DNA of 64,000 nt from Variovorax sp. OAS795. GTDB lineage: Bacteria; Pseudomonadota; Gammaproteobacteria; Burkholderiales; Burkholderiaceae_C. Below are positions 1 through 10,845 of this stretch, in pieces. The stretch lies in the NCBI RefSeq assembly GCF_040546685.1, contig NZ_JBEPOH010000001.1:3534001-3598000 (forward strand), read 5' to 3'. Within the stretch, counting starts at the first letter, position 1. Every line of letters begins with the position of its first letter. Under the pieces are notes generated by a model. The model saw nothing but the letters and a program-made list of their open reading frames with translations, did not search any database and was not told the DNA's origin. A program made the translations under genes and the position numbers.

Positions 1-233
1 TTGGTAGCACTGTTCGCCCACTCCGCAGGGGCCGACGGCCAAAAGGACGCCGAGAAGACGGCGATCGCCGGCTTCACGCCCCGCGCCAGCGCCGCGCGGC
101 AAAGATGGTCGCCTTCGAGCCAGATGCGCCCGAGCTTGCGATAGGCCCCCGGTTCCTGGGCCAGCTTGCGCAAGTCCTTGAGCAGCGGGTTGTCGCGCGA
201 GCTGATGTGGCTCACGCCGCCGGGAGTGGTCAT
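1..233 (-). CDS. TrmH/SpoU-family RNA 2'-O-methyltransferase (N-terminal part; 3' end outside window)
   Basis: About 77 N-terminal residues are visible, starting at an ATG eight bases after the rnhB stop. The segment reads ISSRDNPLLKDLRKLAQ and then GRIWLEGDHLCRAAL, the usual opening of the SpoU substrate-binding domain, which precedes the SAM-binding knot domain (not in the window). Family members methylate the 2'-OH of a ribose in rRNA or tRNA; the target cannot be told from this fragment. It is the last visible gene of the rpsB-to-rnhB block and is probably co-transcribed with rnhB. Confidence 0.8.
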   Translation of the reverse strand, partial: MTTPGGVSHISSRDNPLLKDLRKLAQEPGAYRKLGRIWLEGDHLCRAALARGVKPAIAVFSASFWPSAPAEWANSAT

Positions 234-241
234 GCCGCAGC

Positions 242-961
242 TCAGGACTCGGGCCGAAGCTCGAGGTGCACGGTTTCGACCGTTGCGATGAGCCCGGGCA
301 TCTGCAGTGCAGCTTCGTCCGGTACGGCGGCGGGGCCGAGGGTGCGCGCCAGCGCTGCCGCCACGGGACTGAAAGACCTGCGGTGATGAACGCAAGCGCC
401 GTGGCGCAGCAGCGCCTCCAGGTGCTCCGGCGTGCCATAGCCCTTGTGGCCGGCAAAGCCGTAGAGCGGAAACTCGACGTGCAGCTGCTCGCACAACCGG
501 TCGCGATGGACCTTGGCAAGAATCGATGCGGCGGAGATCGCCTTGATGCGGGCATCCCCCTTGACGATGGCTTCTGCCAGCACGTCGAGCGTCGGCAGGC
601 GGTTGCCGTCGACCAGCACCTTGGCGGGCTTCAGGCGCAGCCCCTCGACCGCTCGGCGCATCGCCAGCATGGTGGCCTGCAGGATGTTGTGGGTGTCGAT
701 TTCTTCCACGCTGGCCTGCGCCACCGAGCAGCACAGGGCCTTGGCCAGGATCTGGTCGTTCAGGCGCTCACGCTGCAGCGGCGTGAGGGTCTTGGAATCC
801 GCGAGGCCCCGGATCGGGCGCTTGTCGTCCAGGATGACGGCCGCCGCGACCACGGGCCCGGCCAGCGGACCGCGTCCCGCCTCGTCCACGCCCGCGACGA
901 GGCCCGGAGCGTCCCACACGAGGGCAGCCTGCTCAGCCTTCAAGAACTTTCTGGATCGCAT
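242..961 (-). CDS. rnhB: Ribonuclease HII
   Basis: Cleaves the RNA strand of RNA-DNA hybrids and removes single ribonucleotides misincorporated in DNA. The 239-residue protein begins [11 protein letters not shown] and has the DEAGRG metal-binding motif at residues 26-31 (D26, E27) plus a further acidic residue at D118 (VLVDGNRLP). An upstream GTG would add 38 basic, low-complexity residues that read through the lpxB 3' end, so the ATG at 961 is preferred. The start overlaps lpxB by 29 bp, suggesting translational coupling. A C-terminal extension of about 35 residues follows the conserved core. The lpxB-rnhB order matches the conserved proteobacterial cluster. Confidence 0.93.
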   Translation of the reverse strand: MRSRKFLKAEQAALVWDAPGLVAGVDEAGRGPLAGPVVAAAVILDDKRPIRGLADSKTLTPLQRERLNDQILAKALCCSVAQASVEEIDTHNILQATMLAMRRAVEGLRLKPAKVLVDGNRLPTLDVLAEAIVKGDARIKAISAASILAKVHRDRLCEQLHVEFPLYGFAGHKGYGTPEHLEALLRHGACVHHRRSFSPVAAALARTLGPAAVPDEAALQMPGLIATVETVHLELRPES

Positions 962-2090
962 CGGCGCAAAGTGTGGGCGTATCGCGCTGCAGTTGCACGT
1001 GCAGCTCTGAAAATTTTTGTTGCAGCGCCTGCGTCTTCTCGGGCGCATCGAGCCAGGCGAGCGTGGCAGCGGCAAGCGCCTCGGGTGTCGCCGCCTCCTG
1101 CAACAGCTCGGGCACCACGAACTCGCGCGAGAGGATGTTGGGCAAGCCGACCCAGGGCTGGAGCTGCTTGCGCTGCATGAAGCGCCACGACAGCGAATTC
1201 ATGTTGTAGGCAATGACCATTGGGCGCTTGAACAACGCCGCCTCGAGCGTGGCGGTTCCGCTGGCGATCAGCGTGACGTCGCAGGCGGCGAGCGCAGCGT
1301 GCGACTGGCCGTGGAGCAAGGTCACGCGGCCCGCGATGCCGCTGGCCTGCAGCAGGGCCTCGACCTCGACGCGCAGCCCGGGCAGGATGGGTGCGACGAA
1401 TCGCAGCGCGGGCCTCGCCTTCAGCATCTGCGCCGCGGCGGCAAAGAACCGGGCGGCCAGGTAGCGCACTTCCGACCGGCGGCTGCCCGGCAGCAGCGCG
1501 ACGACCTCTGCATCCGGTGCCAGGCCCAGGGCGGCGCGGGCAGCGGTCCGGTCGGGCGTCATGGGAATCACGTTGGCCACCGGATGGCCGACATAGCTGC
1601 CCTGCACGCCATGCTCGGCCAGCAGCGCGGGCTCGAACGGGAAGATGCACAGCACGTGGTCGGCCGCGGCCCGGATCTTTTCGATGCGGTCCGGGCGCCA
1701 GGCCCAGATCGAGGGACAGACGAAATGCACCGTCTTCATGCCGCGGCTGCGCAATCCGGCTTCGAGATCGAGGTTGAAATCGGGCGCGTCCACGCCGATG
1801 AAGAGTTCGGGCCATTCGCGCAACAGCCGCGCCTTGAGCTGGCGGCGGATGCCGGCGATCTCGGTATAGTGGCGCAGCACCTCGATGTAGCCGCGCACGG
1901 CCAGTTTTTCTTGCGGCCACCAGCTCTGCAGGCCGTGCGCGAGCATGCGGGGCCCGCCGATGCCAACGGTCTGCAGAGAGGGCCAGCGCGCCTGCAGGCC
2001 GTCGAGCAGCAAGCCTGCCAGCAGGTCGCCGGAGGCTTCGCCCGCAACCAGCGCGAAGCGCCGCTGTTCGGCTGTCTGCGTCACCGCCAC
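933..2090 (-). CDS. lpxB: Lipid-A-disaccharide synthase
   Basis: Glycosyltransferase that joins UDP-2,3-diacylglucosamine to lipid X, giving the lipid A disaccharide at the inner face of the cytoplasmic membrane. The 385 residues match the family length. The N-terminal [15 protein letters not shown] motif and the C-terminal [21 protein letters not shown] nucleotide-sugar segment are characteristic. The start is a GTG one base after the lpxA stop; a second GTG two codons later is also possible. It follows lpxA directly and overlaps rnhB at its 3' end. Confidence 0.95.
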   Translation of the reverse strand: MAVTQTAEQRRFALVAGEASGDLLAGLLLDGLQARWPSLQTVGIGGPRMLAHGLQSWWPQEKLAVRGYIEVLRHYTEIAGIRRQLKARLLREWPELFIGVDAPDFNLDLEAGLRSRGMKTVHFVCPSIWAWRPDRIEKIRAAADHVLCIFPFEPALLAEHGVQGSYVGHPVANVIPMTPDRTAARAALGLAPDAEVVALLPGSRRSEVRYLAARFFAAAAQMLKARPALRFVAPILPGLRVEVEALLQASGIAGRVTLLHGQSHAALAACDVTLIASGTATLEAALFKRPMVIAYNMNSLSWRFMQRKQLQPWVGLPNILSREFVVPELLQEAATPEALAAATLAWLDAPEKTQALQQKFSELHVQLQRDTPTLCADAIQKVLEG

Positions 2091-2091
2091 G

Positions 2092-2880
2092 TCAACGCGC
2101 GATGCCGCGCGTGGAATTCGCGAGGAAGGATTCCATCAAGGCGACGTCGCCGGCCGCCTCGGGCATTTCGGCAGCCAGGGCGGCAATGCCTGCGCGCGCG
2201 TCTTCGAGCGTTTTGCCTTGGCGATACAGCAGCTTGTGCATCTGCTTCACCGCAGCCAGCCGCTGCGCCGAGAAATCGCGCCGCCGCAGGCCCACGACGT
2301 TGAAGCCGCGCACCGCCAGCGGGTTGCCGTCGACCAGCATGAAGGGCGGCACGTCCTGCGACACCGCACTGGCAAAGCCGACCATCGCGTGGGCACCGAC
2401 CGACACGAACTGGTGGATGCCGGTCAGGCCGCCCACCGTGACCCAGTCGGCCAGGTGCACGTGCCCTGCCAGCGTGGTGTTGTTGGCCAGCGTGGTGTGG
2501 TCGTCGACACGGCAGTCGTGCGCGATGTGCGTGTACGCCATGATCCAGTTGTCGTTGCCCACGCGCGTCACGCCGCCCGCCCCCGGCACGCCGAGGTTGA
2601 AGGTGCAGAACTCGCGGATCACGTTGCGGTCGCCGATCACGAGCTCGGTCGGCTCGCCGGCGTACTTCTTGTCCTGCGGCACGGCACCGATCGACGAGAA
2701 CTGGAAGATCCGGTTGTCGCGGCCGATGGTGGTGCGTCCCTCGATCACGCAGTGCGCGCCGATGGTCGTGCCGGCACCGACCCGCACATGCGGGCCGACG
2801 ATGGTGTAGGGGCCCACCGAAGCCGAGGCGTCCAGTTCTGCCTTCGGATCGATGATTGCTGTCGAATGAACCTGCGTCAT
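2092..2880 (-). CDS. lpxA: Acyl-ACP--UDP-N-acetylglucosamine O-acyltransferase
   Basis: First step of lipid A synthesis: transfers a 3-hydroxyacyl chain to the 3-OH of UDP-GlcNAc. The 262-residue protein is built from hexapeptide repeats typical of a left-handed beta helix through residue ~190, followed by a helical C-terminal region. The conserved histidine-containing stretches [15 protein letters not shown] and [15 protein letters not shown] are present, as expected for the active site between trimer subunits. It lies in the lpxD-fabZ-lpxA-lpxB order. Confidence 0.96.
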   Translation of the reverse strand: MTQVHSTAIIDPKAELDASASVGPYTIVGPHVRVGAGTTIGAHCVIEGRTTIGRDNRIFQFSSIGAVPQDKKYAGEPTELVIGDRNVIREFCTFNLGVPGAGGVTRVGNDNWIMAYTHIAHDCRVDDHTTLANNTTLAGHVHLADWVTVGGLTGIHQFVSVGAHAMVGFASAVSQDVPPFMLVDGNPLAVRGFNVVGLRRRDFSAQRLAAVKQMHKLLYRQGKTLEDARAGIAALAAEMPEAAGDVALMESFLANSTRGIAR

Positions 2881-2903
2881 GCCTTGCCGTTACCGCCGCA
2901 GGA

Positions 2904-3353
2904 TCAGTTGATCTGGCGCATGGCGCACATCAGCGTGGCCTCGCAGGCGAGTTCGCTGCCCACGCGGGCGCGGCCCTTGAACTTCGAGATGCCTGCCTTC
3001 ATGCGCTCGATCTCGACTTCGAGCGTGAGCTGGTCGCCAGGCTCCACGGGCCGCTTGAAGCGCGCGCCGTCGATGGCCGCAAAGTAGTACACGGTGTTGT
3101 CGTCGGGCACGATGTCCAGCGAATGGAACGACAGCAGCGCCGCGGCCTGCGCCATCGCTTCGAGCATCAGCACGCCCGGCATGACCGGGCGGTGGGGAAA
3201 GTGGCCGTTGAAGAACGGCTCGTTCATCGTCACGTTCTTGAGCGCCGTGATGCGCTTGCCCTTTTCCATGTCCAGCACGCGATCCACCAGCAGGAACGGG
3301 TAGCGGTGGGGCAGCAGCTTGAGGATTTGATGGATATCGAGCGTCGTCGTCAT
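2904..3353 (-). CDS. fabZ: 3-hydroxyacyl-ACP dehydratase FabZ
   Basis: Hot-dog-fold enzyme that dehydrates 3-hydroxyacyl-ACP in fatty acid elongation. The 149 residues include [14 protein letters not shown] (catalytic His) and [11 protein letters not shown] (catalytic Glu). The start at 3353 ([11 protein letters not shown]) is preferred; an in-frame ATG at 3371 would add six residues. It sits between lpxD and lpxA and competes with lipid A synthesis for 3-hydroxyacyl-ACP, which is the usual explanation for this conserved linkage. Confidence 0.96.
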   Translation of the reverse strand: MTTTLDIHQILKLLPHRYPFLLVDRVLDMEKGKRITALKNVTMNEPFFNGHFPHRPVMPGVLMLEAMAQAAALLSFHSLDIVPDDNTVYYFAAIDGARFKRPVEPGDQLTLEVEIERMKAGISKFKGRARVGSELACEATLMCAMRQIN

Positions 3354-3376
3354 GGTTTTCTGTTCCTGCATCGTCT

Positions 3377-4354
3377 TCACTTTTTCTGGGGGGCCTTCTC
3401 CAGCGCCTTGAGTCGTTCGCGCAGGCCGTGCAACTGCTTGAGCGTTGCCGCATTTTTTTCCCAGCTCGCATTGTCGTCGATGGGGAACATGCCGGTGTAC
3501 TGGCCGGCCTTGTGGATCGAGCGCGTGACGACCGTCGCGGCGGACACATGAACGCCGTCGGCCACCGTGAGGTGTCCGAGCACGATGGCGCCGCCGCCGA
3601 AGGTGCAGTGCGCGCCGATGGTCGCGCTGCCCGCCACGCCCACGCAACCGGCCATGGCCGTGTGCTTGCCGACCCGCACGTTGTGGCCGATCTGGATCAG
3701 GTTGTCGAGCTTCACGCCGTCTTCGATGACCGTGTCGTCGAGCGCACCGCGGTCGATGCAGGTGTTGGCGCCGATCTCGACATCGTTGCCGATGCGCACC
3801 GCGCCCAGTTGCTCGATCTTGACCCACGCGCCCTCGTGCGGGGCCAGGCCGAAGCCGTCGGCGCCGATCACCACGCCGGGGTGCAGCAGGCAGCGCTCGC
3901 CGACGATGCAGTCTTCGCTCACGGTGACGCGCGACTTCAGCACCGTGCCCGCGCCGATGCGGGCGCCGCGCTCCACCACGCACAGCGCGCCGATGCGCGC
4001 CGTGGCGTCGACATGGGCTGCGGGATGGATCACGGCCGAGGGATGGATGCGGTCGGCCTCGGGACGCGCATGGTGGGACTTCCACAGCTGCGTGAGGCGA
4101 GCGAAATAAAGATACGGGTCAGGCGCGACGATGTAGGCGCCCCGTGCCGCCGCGGCCTCGCGCATGGCGGGCGAGACGATCACGCAGGCGGCCTTGGAGG
4201 CCGCGAGTTCCTGCTGGTATTTGGGATGGCTCAGGAAGCTGAGCGCATCGGGCTGTGCATTCTGGAGCGGCGCAAGCCGCTCGATGGACAGGCCCGCGTC
4301 CCCGTGGAGCTCGCCCCCCAGGGCGCTGACAATGGCTCCGAGCTGCAGTGACAC
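3377..4354 (-). CDS. lpxD: UDP-3-O-(3-hydroxyacyl)glucosamine N-acyltransferase
   Basis: Adds the second 3-hydroxyacyl chain, at N-2, in lipid A synthesis. The 325-residue protein has an N-terminal uridine-binding domain ([19 protein letters not shown] onward). A left-handed beta helix of hexapeptide repeats follows from about residue 105 to 300, then a short helical tail ending [11 protein letters not shown]. The catalytic-His region reads [12 protein letters not shown]. It lies between skp and fabZ, as in most proteobacteria. Confidence 0.96.
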   Translation of the reverse strand: MSLQLGAIVSALGGELHGDAGLSIERLAPLQNAQPDALSFLSHPKYQQELAASKAACVIVSPAMREAAAARGAYIVAPDPYLYFARLTQLWKSHHARPEADRIHPSAVIHPAAHVDATARIGALCVVERGARIGAGTVLKSRVTVSEDCIVGERCLLHPGVVIGADGFGLAPHEGAWVKIEQLGAVRIGNDVEIGANTCIDRGALDDTVIEDGVKLDNLIQIGHNVRVGKHTAMAGCVGVAGSATIGAHCTFGGGAIVLGHLTVADGVHVSAATVVTRSIHKAGQYTGMFPIDDNASWEKNAATLKQLHGLRERLKALEKAPQKK

Positions 4355-4369
4355 GCCGTTCTTGCGGCG

Positions 4370-4918
4370 TTACTTGCCGCCCGCTGGCGCGGAAGAAGTG
4401 GTCGAGGCGTTGAGCGCCTTGATCACCTTGTCCGTGATGTCGTGCTTCGGGTTGATGTAGATCGCTTCCTGCAGGATCGCGTCGTACTTTTCAGCCTCGG
4501 CCACCTGCTTCACCACGCGGTTGGCCCGTTCGTAGACCTGCTGGAGCTCTTCGTTCTTGCGCGCATTGAGGTCCTCCTGGAACTCGCGGCGGCGGCGCTG
4601 GAAGTCGCGGTCCTGGTCCACCAGCGCGCGCTGGCGCGACGTGCGCTGGCTCTCGGACAAGGTGGGCGCTTCGCGCTCGAAGCGCTCGGAGGCCGTCTTC
4701 AGCGATTCGCCCTGCGTCGTGAGGTCTTTCTCGCGCTTGAGAAACTCGGCCTCGAGCTTGGCTTGCGCGGCCTTGGCCGGCTGGGCTTCACGCAGCACGC
4801 GATCCGGATTCACGAATCCGATGCGAAAGGTTTCCTGCGCCTGGGCCGCAGGCGCGGCTGCCAGTGCAAAAACAGGAATCAACAACGCGCCAGCGGCGGC
4901 GCGGATCAAATGCTTCAT
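4370..4918 (-). CDS. skp: Periplasmic chaperone Skp/OmpH family
   Basis: Periplasmic holdase that carries unfolded outer-membrane proteins to the Bam complex. The 182 residues start with a signal peptide (MKHLIRAAAGALLIPVFALA, cleavage likely after AQA). The rest is charged, helical and rich in Glu, Arg and Gln, as expected for the trimeric tentacle fold. The ATG directly follows the bamA TAA stop without any intervening base, so translation is probably coupled to bamA. Confidence 0.92.
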   Translation of the reverse strand: MKHLIRAAAGALLIPVFALAAAPAAQAQETFRIGFVNPDRVLREAQPAKAAQAKLEAEFLKREKDLTTQGESLKTASERFEREAPTLSESQRTSRQRALVDQDRDFQRRRREFQEDLNARKNEELQQVYERANRVVKQVAEAEKYDAILQEAIYINPKHDITDKVIKALNASTTSSAPAGGK

Positions 4919-7354
4919 TTAGAAAGACGTTCCAATCTGGAATTGCAAGCGCTGGATTCTATCCTTCGGGATCACGACGAAGCCCGTGTTCGGATCCAGC
5001 ACTTCCTTTTGGGACTTGATGGGGAAGGCGTAGGCAAGGCGCAGCGGACCCAGCGGCGAGATCCAGCTGACCCCGACACCGACCGAGGCGCGCAACTTCT
5101 TCTGGGCCTTGTACTGCTCGTCGGAGAGGCCTTCGGCGCGCGAGCCGAACACGTTGCCGACGTCGAAGAAGCCGTAGAGGCGCAGGGTGCGGTCGTTACC
5201 GGCGCCGGGGAACGGCGTGCTCAGCTCGGCATTGAAGACCGCCTTCTTGGTGCCGCCCAGCGCGGCGCCTTCGGTCTGGCCGAACAGCGGCACGTCGCGC
5301 GGACCCAGCGAGTTCTGCTCGAAGCCGCGGATCGAACCCAGGCCGCCAGCGTAGAAGTTCTTGAAGATCGGGTAGACCTTGCCGCCCAGCGGCTTGGCGT
5401 AGCCGACGTCGGCATTGATTGCGAAGGTGTACTGCTTGTTGATCGCGAAGAACTGCTGGTACTGGTAGTTCGTCTTGATGTACTGCATGTCGCCGCCGAC
5501 GCCCAACTCGAGGTTGGCGCGCTGCAGCCGGCCGGTGGTCGGAACCAGCGCACTGTCGCGGCTGTCGCGACCCCAGCCGATGGTCAGCGGCACGCCCCAC
5601 ACGCTCTTCTGGTCGCATTCGGTCACGAACAGGCCGGTCACGTCCTTGGAGCACTGGAAGTAGCGAAGGTACGACGCCGGGGTGTAGAGCCCGGAGAACG
5701 AGGTCGACGTGTTCGGCTCGAACGCATAGCGCTCCAGGCCGGCACCGAAGAAGACAGTGTCGACTTCGCTGAACGGCACGCCGAAGCGGATCGAGGCACC
5801 CTGGTTGACCAGCTTGTAGTCGCCGTCGACGTTGGACGAATACGGGCGGGTGGTGGTGTGATAGACGCTGATCGTGCGCGAGATGCCGTCCTGCGTGAAG
5901 TACGGATCCGTGGTGGTCACCGACAGGGTGCGGTTGTACTTGCTGGTGTTGACTTGCACGCCGAGGAAGTTGCCCGAACCGAAGACGTTCTCTTGCGAGA
6001 TGCCGAAGGTCACCGCCACCTTTTCGGCGCTGGAATAACCGGCGCCGAGCTGCAGGCTGCCGGTGGGCTTTTCCGCCACGTTGACGACCAGGTCGACCTG
6101 GTCGGGCGAGCCGGGAATTTCTTGCGTCTCGACGTTCACTTCGGTGAAGAAGCCGAGGCGGTCCACGCGGTCGCGCGAGAGCTTGATCTTGTCGCCGTCG
6201 TACCACGAGGCCTCGAACTGGCGGAACTCGCGCCGGATCACTTCGTCGCGCGTCTTGGCGTTGCCGCCCACGGCCACGCGGCGCACGTAGACGCGGCGCG
6301 AAGGCTCGGCCTGCAGCGTCAGCGTCACGCGGTTGTTGACGCGGTCGATCTCGGGACGCGCCTGCACGCGTGCGAAGGCGTAGCCGAAGGTGCCGAAATA
6401 ATCGGTGAAGGCCTTGGTGGTCTCGGTGACCTGCTCGCCGTTGTACGGTTCGCCGGGCTTGATGCTCACGAGGGACTTGAACTCCTCGTCGCGGCCGAGA
6501 TAGTTGCCGTCGAGCTTGACGCCGGCCACCACGAACTTTTCGCCTTCGGTGATGTTGACCGTTACCGACAGGTCCTGGCGGTCCGGCGAGATGGCGACCT
6601 GGGTCGAATCGATGCGGAACTCGAGGTAGCCGCGCGTGATGTAGTACGAGCGCAGCGTTTCCAGGTCGGCGTTGAGCTTGGAACGCGAATACTGGTTGGA
6701 CTTGGTGTACCAGCTCATGAAGCCGCCGCTGTCCTGGTCGAACAGGCTCAGCAGGGTGGATTCGCTGAAAGCCTTGTTGCCGACCACATGCACTTCGCGG
6801 ATGCGCGCGGAGTCGCCTTCGGTCACGGTGAACGTGAGGTTGACGCGGTTGCGCTCGATGGGCGTGACCGTGGTCACGATTTGAGCGTTGTAGAGGTTCT
6901 TGCTGACGTACTGGCGCTTGAGCTCCTGCTCTGCGCGGTCGGCCAGTGCCTTGTCGTAGGGGCGGCCGTCGGCCAGGCCCACTTCGCGCAGCGCCTTCTG
7001 GAGCGCCGCCTTCTCGAATTCCTTGGTGCCAACGAAATCGACGTCGGCAATGGTGGGCCGCTCTTCGACGATCACCACCAGCACGTTGCCGTTGACGTCG
7101 ATGCGCACGTCCTTGAACAAACCCAGGTCGAACAGCGCGCGGATCGCGGCGGAACCGCGTTCGTCGCTGTAGGTGTCGCCGACACGCAGCGGCAGCGATG
7201 CGAAGATCGTGCCGGGCTCGACCCGTTGCAAGCCCTCGACGCGGATGTCGCGCACCGTGAAAGGCTCGACGGCCCAAGCTGCCGTGGCCGCCAGCGCGCT
7301 GGCCACTACCGCGGCAACGCTACGCAGGCGAAAGCGACTGAAGTTTGTGTTCAT
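4919..7354 (-). CDS. bamA: Outer membrane protein assembly factor BamA
   Basis: Central Omp85 protein that folds and inserts beta-barrel proteins into the outer membrane. The 811 residues contain a signal peptide (cleavage likely after AAWA), five POTRA repeats to about residue 430 and a 16-strand barrel. The lid-loop motif appears as GSIRGFEQNSLG. The C-terminus ends in Phe (RLQFQIGTSF), the usual outer-membrane barrel signature. It sits between rseP and skp, in the conserved order. Confidence 0.97.
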   Translation of the reverse strand: MNTNFSRFRLRSVAAVVASALAATAAWAVEPFTVRDIRVEGLQRVEPGTIFASLPLRVGDTYSDERGSAAIRALFDLGLFKDVRIDVNGNVLVVIVEERPTIADVDFVGTKEFEKAALQKALREVGLADGRPYDKALADRAEQELKRQYVSKNLYNAQIVTTVTPIERNRVNLTFTVTEGDSARIREVHVVGNKAFSESTLLSLFDQDSGGFMSWYTKSNQYSRSKLNADLETLRSYYITRGYLEFRIDSTQVAISPDRQDLSVTVNITEGEKFVVAGVKLDGNYLGRDEEFKSLVSIKPGEPYNGEQVTETTKAFTDYFGTFGYAFARVQARPEIDRVNNRVTLTLQAEPSRRVYVRRVAVGGNAKTRDEVIRREFRQFEASWYDGDKIKLSRDRVDRLGFFTEVNVETQEIPGSPDQVDLVVNVAEKPTGSLQLGAGYSSAEKVAVTFGISQENVFGSGNFLGVQVNTSKYNRTLSVTTTDPYFTQDGISRTISVYHTTTRPYSSNVDGDYKLVNQGASIRFGVPFSEVDTVFFGAGLERYAFEPNTSTSFSGLYTPASYLRYFQCSKDVTGLFVTECDQKSVWGVPLTIGWGRDSRDSALVPTTGRLQRANLELGVGGDMQYIKTNYQYQQFFAINKQYTFAINADVGYAKPLGGKVYPIFKNFYAGGLGSIRGFEQNSLGPRDVPLFGQTEGAALGGTKKAVFNAELSTPFPGAGNDRTLRLYGFFDVGNVFGSRAEGLSDEQYKAQKKLRASVGVGVSWISPLGPLRLAYAFPIKSQKEVLDPNTGFVVIPKDRIQRLQFQIGTSF

Positions 7355-7392
7355 CTGTGAATTGGGCCGGCGCGGAAAGGGCCGGCAGAAAG

Positions 7393-8763
7393 TTAACCAA
7401 AGAGCCGCGTGACGTCGTTGAAAAGTGCGACCGACATCATGACCAGCAGCAAGGCGACACCGCCGCGCTGCAGCCGTTCCATCCAGGCGTCAGAGACGCT
7501 CTTGCCGGTCAGGCCCTCCCAAAGATAATACATCAGGTGCCCCCCATCGAGGACCGGCAGCGGCATGAGATTCAACACGCCCAGGCTCACGCTGATCAGC
7601 GCGAGAAATACCAGGTACTGGGTCAGGCCGAGGCTCGCGGACTTGCCCGCATAGTCGGCGATCGTCAGCGGCCCGCTCAGATTCTTGAGCGACGCCTCGC
7701 CGATCACCATTTTTCCCATCATCCGGACGGTGAGGGCCGAGACTTCCCAGGTGCGCACGATGCCGCGCCACACGCCGTCGACGGGGCCCTGCCGCACCGT
7801 GACCATTTCGGGCGGCGCCCCGACGTACGCACCGATGCGGCCGACCTTCACGCCCGCCTCCTCGCGCAGTTCAGGCTTGACTTCGAGCGCGACCGGCTGG
7901 CCGCCGCGCCGGACCTGCCAGGTCTGCGCGCGGGGCTGGTCGCCATCGATGGACGTGCGGATCACCTCGCGCAACTGCTGGCCGTCGACGATGGCCGTGT
8001 TCCCGACGGCGCGCACCAGGTCGCCGCTGCGAAGGCCCGCACGCTCGGCGGCGCTGCCGGCCATCACCTGGCCGATCTCGGGCTGGGTCAGCGGCGCGAT
8101 CACGCCGATCTTGCGGAACATCTGCGGGTCGGCATCCTTGGCCGCGATGCGGCTCAGGGGCAGCACGACCTGCCGCGCCGGCTGGCCGCCCTCGCCCGCG
8201 ATCTCGAGCGTCAGGTCCCGGGCGTCCAGCGCACCGCGCGTCATGCGCCAGCGCAGGTCCTCGAACGACTGCACAGGCTCCAGGTCGCCTTCGAAGCCGG
8301 CGCGCGTGACATGCTCGCCGCCGCGCAGGCCCGCGGCTTCGGCCAGGGAGGCCGCGACCGGGCGGCCCAGCCTGGCCACGGGCTCGTCCACGCCGATCCA
8401 GTTGACGGCCGTATAGAGCACCACTGCAAGCAGCAGGTTGGCGATGGGACCGGCGGCAACGATGGCGGCGCGCGATCGCAGCGGCTGCCGGTTGAAGGCG
8501 CGGTGCAGCTCTTCGGGCGCGACCGGTCCCTCGCGCTCGTCGAGCATCTTGACGTAGCCACCCAGCGGGAACGCACCGATGACGAACTCGGTTTGCTGCC
8601 CCGGATGCTGGCGCTTGGGCTGCCAGCGGTACAGCGTCTTGCCGAAGCCGACCGAAAACCGCAGGACCTTGACCCCGCAGGCCACCGCGACGCGGTAGTG
8701 GCCGTACTCGTGCACGGCAATGAGGACGCCGAGTGCAACCACGAAAGCGATGACGGTGAGCAT
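7393..8763 (-). CDS. rseP: RIP zinc metalloprotease RseP
   Basis: Inner-membrane site-2 protease; relatives cut the anti-sigma factor RseA to release the envelope-stress sigma factor. The 456-residue protein has the zinc motif HEYGH at residues 18-22 in the first membrane segment and the LPVLDGGHL motif near the C-terminus. Two PDZ-like regions lie between them (GLRGGEHVTRAG and GLRSGDLVRAVG). It is 24 bp downstream of dxr and 38 bp upstream of bamA. Confidence 0.95.
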   Translation of the reverse strand: MLTVIAFVVALGVLIAVHEYGHYRVAVACGVKVLRFSVGFGKTLYRWQPKRQHPGQQTEFVIGAFPLGGYVKMLDEREGPVAPEELHRAFNRQPLRSRAAIVAAGPIANLLLAVVLYTAVNWIGVDEPVARLGRPVAASLAEAAGLRGGEHVTRAGFEGDLEPVQSFEDLRWRMTRGALDARDLTLEIAGEGGQPARQVVLPLSRIAAKDADPQMFRKIGVIAPLTQPEIGQVMAGSAAERAGLRSGDLVRAVGNTAIVDGQQLREVIRTSIDGDQPRAQTWQVRRGGQPVALEVKPELREEAGVKVGRIGAYVGAPPEMVTVRQGPVDGVWRGIVRTWEVSALTVRMMGKMVIGEASLKNLSGPLTIADYAGKSASLGLTQYLVFLALISVSLGVLNLMPLPVLDGGHLMYYLWEGLTGKSVSDAWMERLQRGGVALLLVMMSVALFNDVTRLFG

Positions 8764-8787
8764 CCGGATCCTCTGTCGAAGGGGGTG

Positions 8788-9975
8788 TCAGGCCGCGAAG
8801 CGCAGGGCCGCGGCGTTGGCTGCGGCCCGGGCACTGGCGTCGAGCGCCAGCAGGTCGGCCAGCGATGCGGGCTTGGAGGGGGTAACCGCCTCCAAAGTTT
8901 CCATGTTGACGGCGTGAATGCGATCGAAGCGCAGGCGCCGGTCGAGAAAGGCCTCGACCGCGACTTCATTGGCGGCATTGAGCACCGCCGTGGTCCCGGG
9001 CGCCGCGCGCAGCGCATGCCAGGCCAGGCCGAGGCCCGGGAACAGCGCCGCGTCGGGGGCATCGAAGCTCAGCGCCGCCATCTGGCGGAAATCGAGGCGC
9101 CCGGCGCCGCTTTCGATGCGCTCGGGCCAGGCCAGGCCGACGGCGATGGGCACGCGCATGTCGGGCGTTCCGAGCTGCGCGATCACGGAGGCATCGGTGA
9201 ACTGCACCATCGAATGCACCACGCTCTGGGGATGGATGACGACCTCGATCTGCTCGGGCAGGACGCCGAACAGATGCCGCGCCTCGATCACCTCGAGCGC
9301 CTTGTTCATCATGGTGGCGGAATCGACCGAGATCTTGCGGCCCATGACCCAGTTGGGGTGGGCGCAGGCCTGCTCGGGCGTGACCGAACCCAGGCTGCCA
9401 GGGGCGCGCGTGCGGAACGGGCCGCCCGAGGCGGTCAGGATGATCTTGTCGATGCGGCGCGCCCAGGTCGAGGGATCCTCGGGCAGCGACTGGAAGATGG
9501 CCGAGTGTTCGCTGTCGATCGGCAGCAGCGTGGCGCCGCCCTCGCGCACGGTGCGCATGAACAGTTCGCCGCCGACCACCAGCGCTTCCTTGTTGGCCAG
9601 CAGCAGACGCTTGCCGGCGCGGGCCGCAGCCAGACAAGGGCCCAGGCCGGCAGCCCCCACGATGGCGGCCATGACCGCATCGACTTCTTCATGGGAAGCT
9701 ATCTTTTCAATGGCGTCATCGCCACCGAGGACCTGGGTCGGTAGATTGTTCTGCTTCAGCTTGTCTGCCAGCAGCGCCGCGTGCGGCGCACTGGCCATCA
9801 CGGCGAACCGGGGCAAGAACCGCGCGCACTGCGCCAGCAGTTCATCGACCTTGGTGGCGGCGGACAGCGCGAAGACCTCGAAGCGCTCCGGGTGCCGCGA
9901 GATGACATCGAGCGTGCTGACTCCGACCGAACCGGTCGAACCCAGCACCGTGATGCGTTGTTTGGGTGTGTTCAC
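8788..9975 (-). CDS. dxr: 1-deoxy-D-xylulose-5-phosphate reductoisomerase
   Basis: Second step of the MEP isoprenoid pathway; converts DXP to 2-C-methylerythritol 4-phosphate with NADPH. The 395-residue protein opens with [18 protein letters not shown], a Rossmann motif. Metal and substrate segments include [11 protein letters not shown] and [16 protein letters not shown] [10 protein letters not shown]. The start is taken as the GTG at 9975 because it overlaps the cdsA stop as GTGA; upstream in-frame sequence reads out of frame through cdsA. The ispD and ispF genes of the same pathway are at 34.6-35.8 kb. Confidence 0.94.
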   Translation of the reverse strand: MNTPKQRITVLGSTGSVGVSTLDVISRHPERFEVFALSAATKVDELLAQCARFLPRFAVMASAPHAALLADKLKQNNLPTQVLGGDDAIEKIASHEEVDAVMAAIVGAAGLGPCLAAARAGKRLLLANKEALVVGGELFMRTVREGGATLLPIDSEHSAIFQSLPEDPSTWARRIDKIILTASGGPFRTRAPGSLGSVTPEQACAHPNWVMGRKISVDSATMMNKALEVIEARHLFGVLPEQIEVVIHPQSVVHSMVQFTDASVIAQLGTPDMRVPIAVGLAWPERIESGAGRLDFRQMAALSFDAPDAALFPGLGLAWHALRAAPGTTAVLNAANEVAVEAFLDRRLRFDRIHAVNMETLEAVTPSKPASLADLLALDASARAAANAAALRFAA

Positions 9976-10817
9976 AAGGACGCCAGCATCATTGCAATGG
10001 GGAGCACCGGCAAGAGGGCATCCACGCGGTCGAGCACGCCGCCGTGGCCGGGCAGCAGGCTGCTGCTGTCCTTGGCGCCGGCACTGCGCTTGATCAGCGA
10101 TTCGACCAGGTCGCCGACCACGCTCATGGCAGCCAGGAACACCACGCCCAGGAGCAGCAGCCACCAGCCGCGTTCATGCAGCCGGGTGTAGAGGCTCGCC
10201 ACCGTTGCGCCCATGGCCTTGTCGGCCCAGACCCAGGCAAAGCCCAGCACCACCACGCCGACCATGCCGCCCCACACGCCTTCCCAGCTCTTGCCGGGAC
10301 TGATGGTGGGCGCGAGCTTGCCGCGCGTGAACTTGAGCCCGAAAGCGCGGCCCGCAAAATAGGCGAACACGTCGGCCACCCAGACCAGCACGAAGATCGA
10401 GAGCAAGAAGTTGATGCCGACCATGCGCGCCTGCACGGCCGCGAGCCACGCCACCCACAGCGCGAGCAGTCCGCCGACCAGGCGCAGGCCGCGGGGAATG
10501 CGGGGCCAGCCCGGCACCGCCACGCGCAGCAAGGCCGCTCCGCCAAGCACCCAACCGGCGCTGGCGAGCAGCCACATGGGCATCAAGGGCTGCGCGAGCA
10601 GGCCGAGCCACCACGAAAGCCCGCACAGCACGACCGTCTCGATGCCGAGGAAGACCGACAGCCGCTGGCCGTAACCGTTCAGGCGGCCCCACTCCCATGC
10701 CGCGGCGCCGATCAGCACCAGCATGACGCAGGCAAAGGGCACGTGGGACGGGTAGAAGAGCGCCGGCAGCAGGATCGCCAGCAGGACGATGGCCGTGAGG
10801 ATGCGTTGTTTGAGCAT
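9972..10817 (-). CDS. cdsA: Phosphatidate cytidylyltransferase
   Basis: Integral membrane enzyme making CDP-diacylglycerol, the precursor of all phospholipids. The 281-residue protein has about eight hydrophobic segments and the full C-terminal family signature, from [11 protein letters not shown] to [12 protein letters not shown]. The start at 10817 ([13 protein letters not shown]) is 28 bp after uppS; the longer upstream frame is arginine-rich read-through and was rejected. Its 3' end overlaps dxr by 4 bp. Confidence 0.95.
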   Translation of the reverse strand: MLKQRILTAIVLLAILLPALFYPSHVPFACVMLVLIGAAAWEWGRLNGYGQRLSVFLGIETVVLCGLSWWLGLLAQPLMPMWLLASAGWVLGGAALLRVAVPGWPRIPRGLRLVGGLLALWVAWLAAVQARMVGINFLLSIFVLVWVADVFAYFAGRAFGLKFTRGKLAPTISPGKSWEGVWGGMVGVVVLGFAWVWADKAMGATVASLYTRLHERGWWLLLLGVVFLAAMSVVGDLVESLIKRSAGAKDSSSLLPGHGGVLDRVDALLPVLPIAMMLASL

Positions 10818-10845
10818 GCGGCTGAGGTGTCGGGCCGTGGGGCCC

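Noticed and set aside
4442..7360. Plus-strand open frame of 972 codons
   Set aside because: It is antisense to skp and bamA, whose products are unmistakable; long antisense frames are expected in high-GC DNA.
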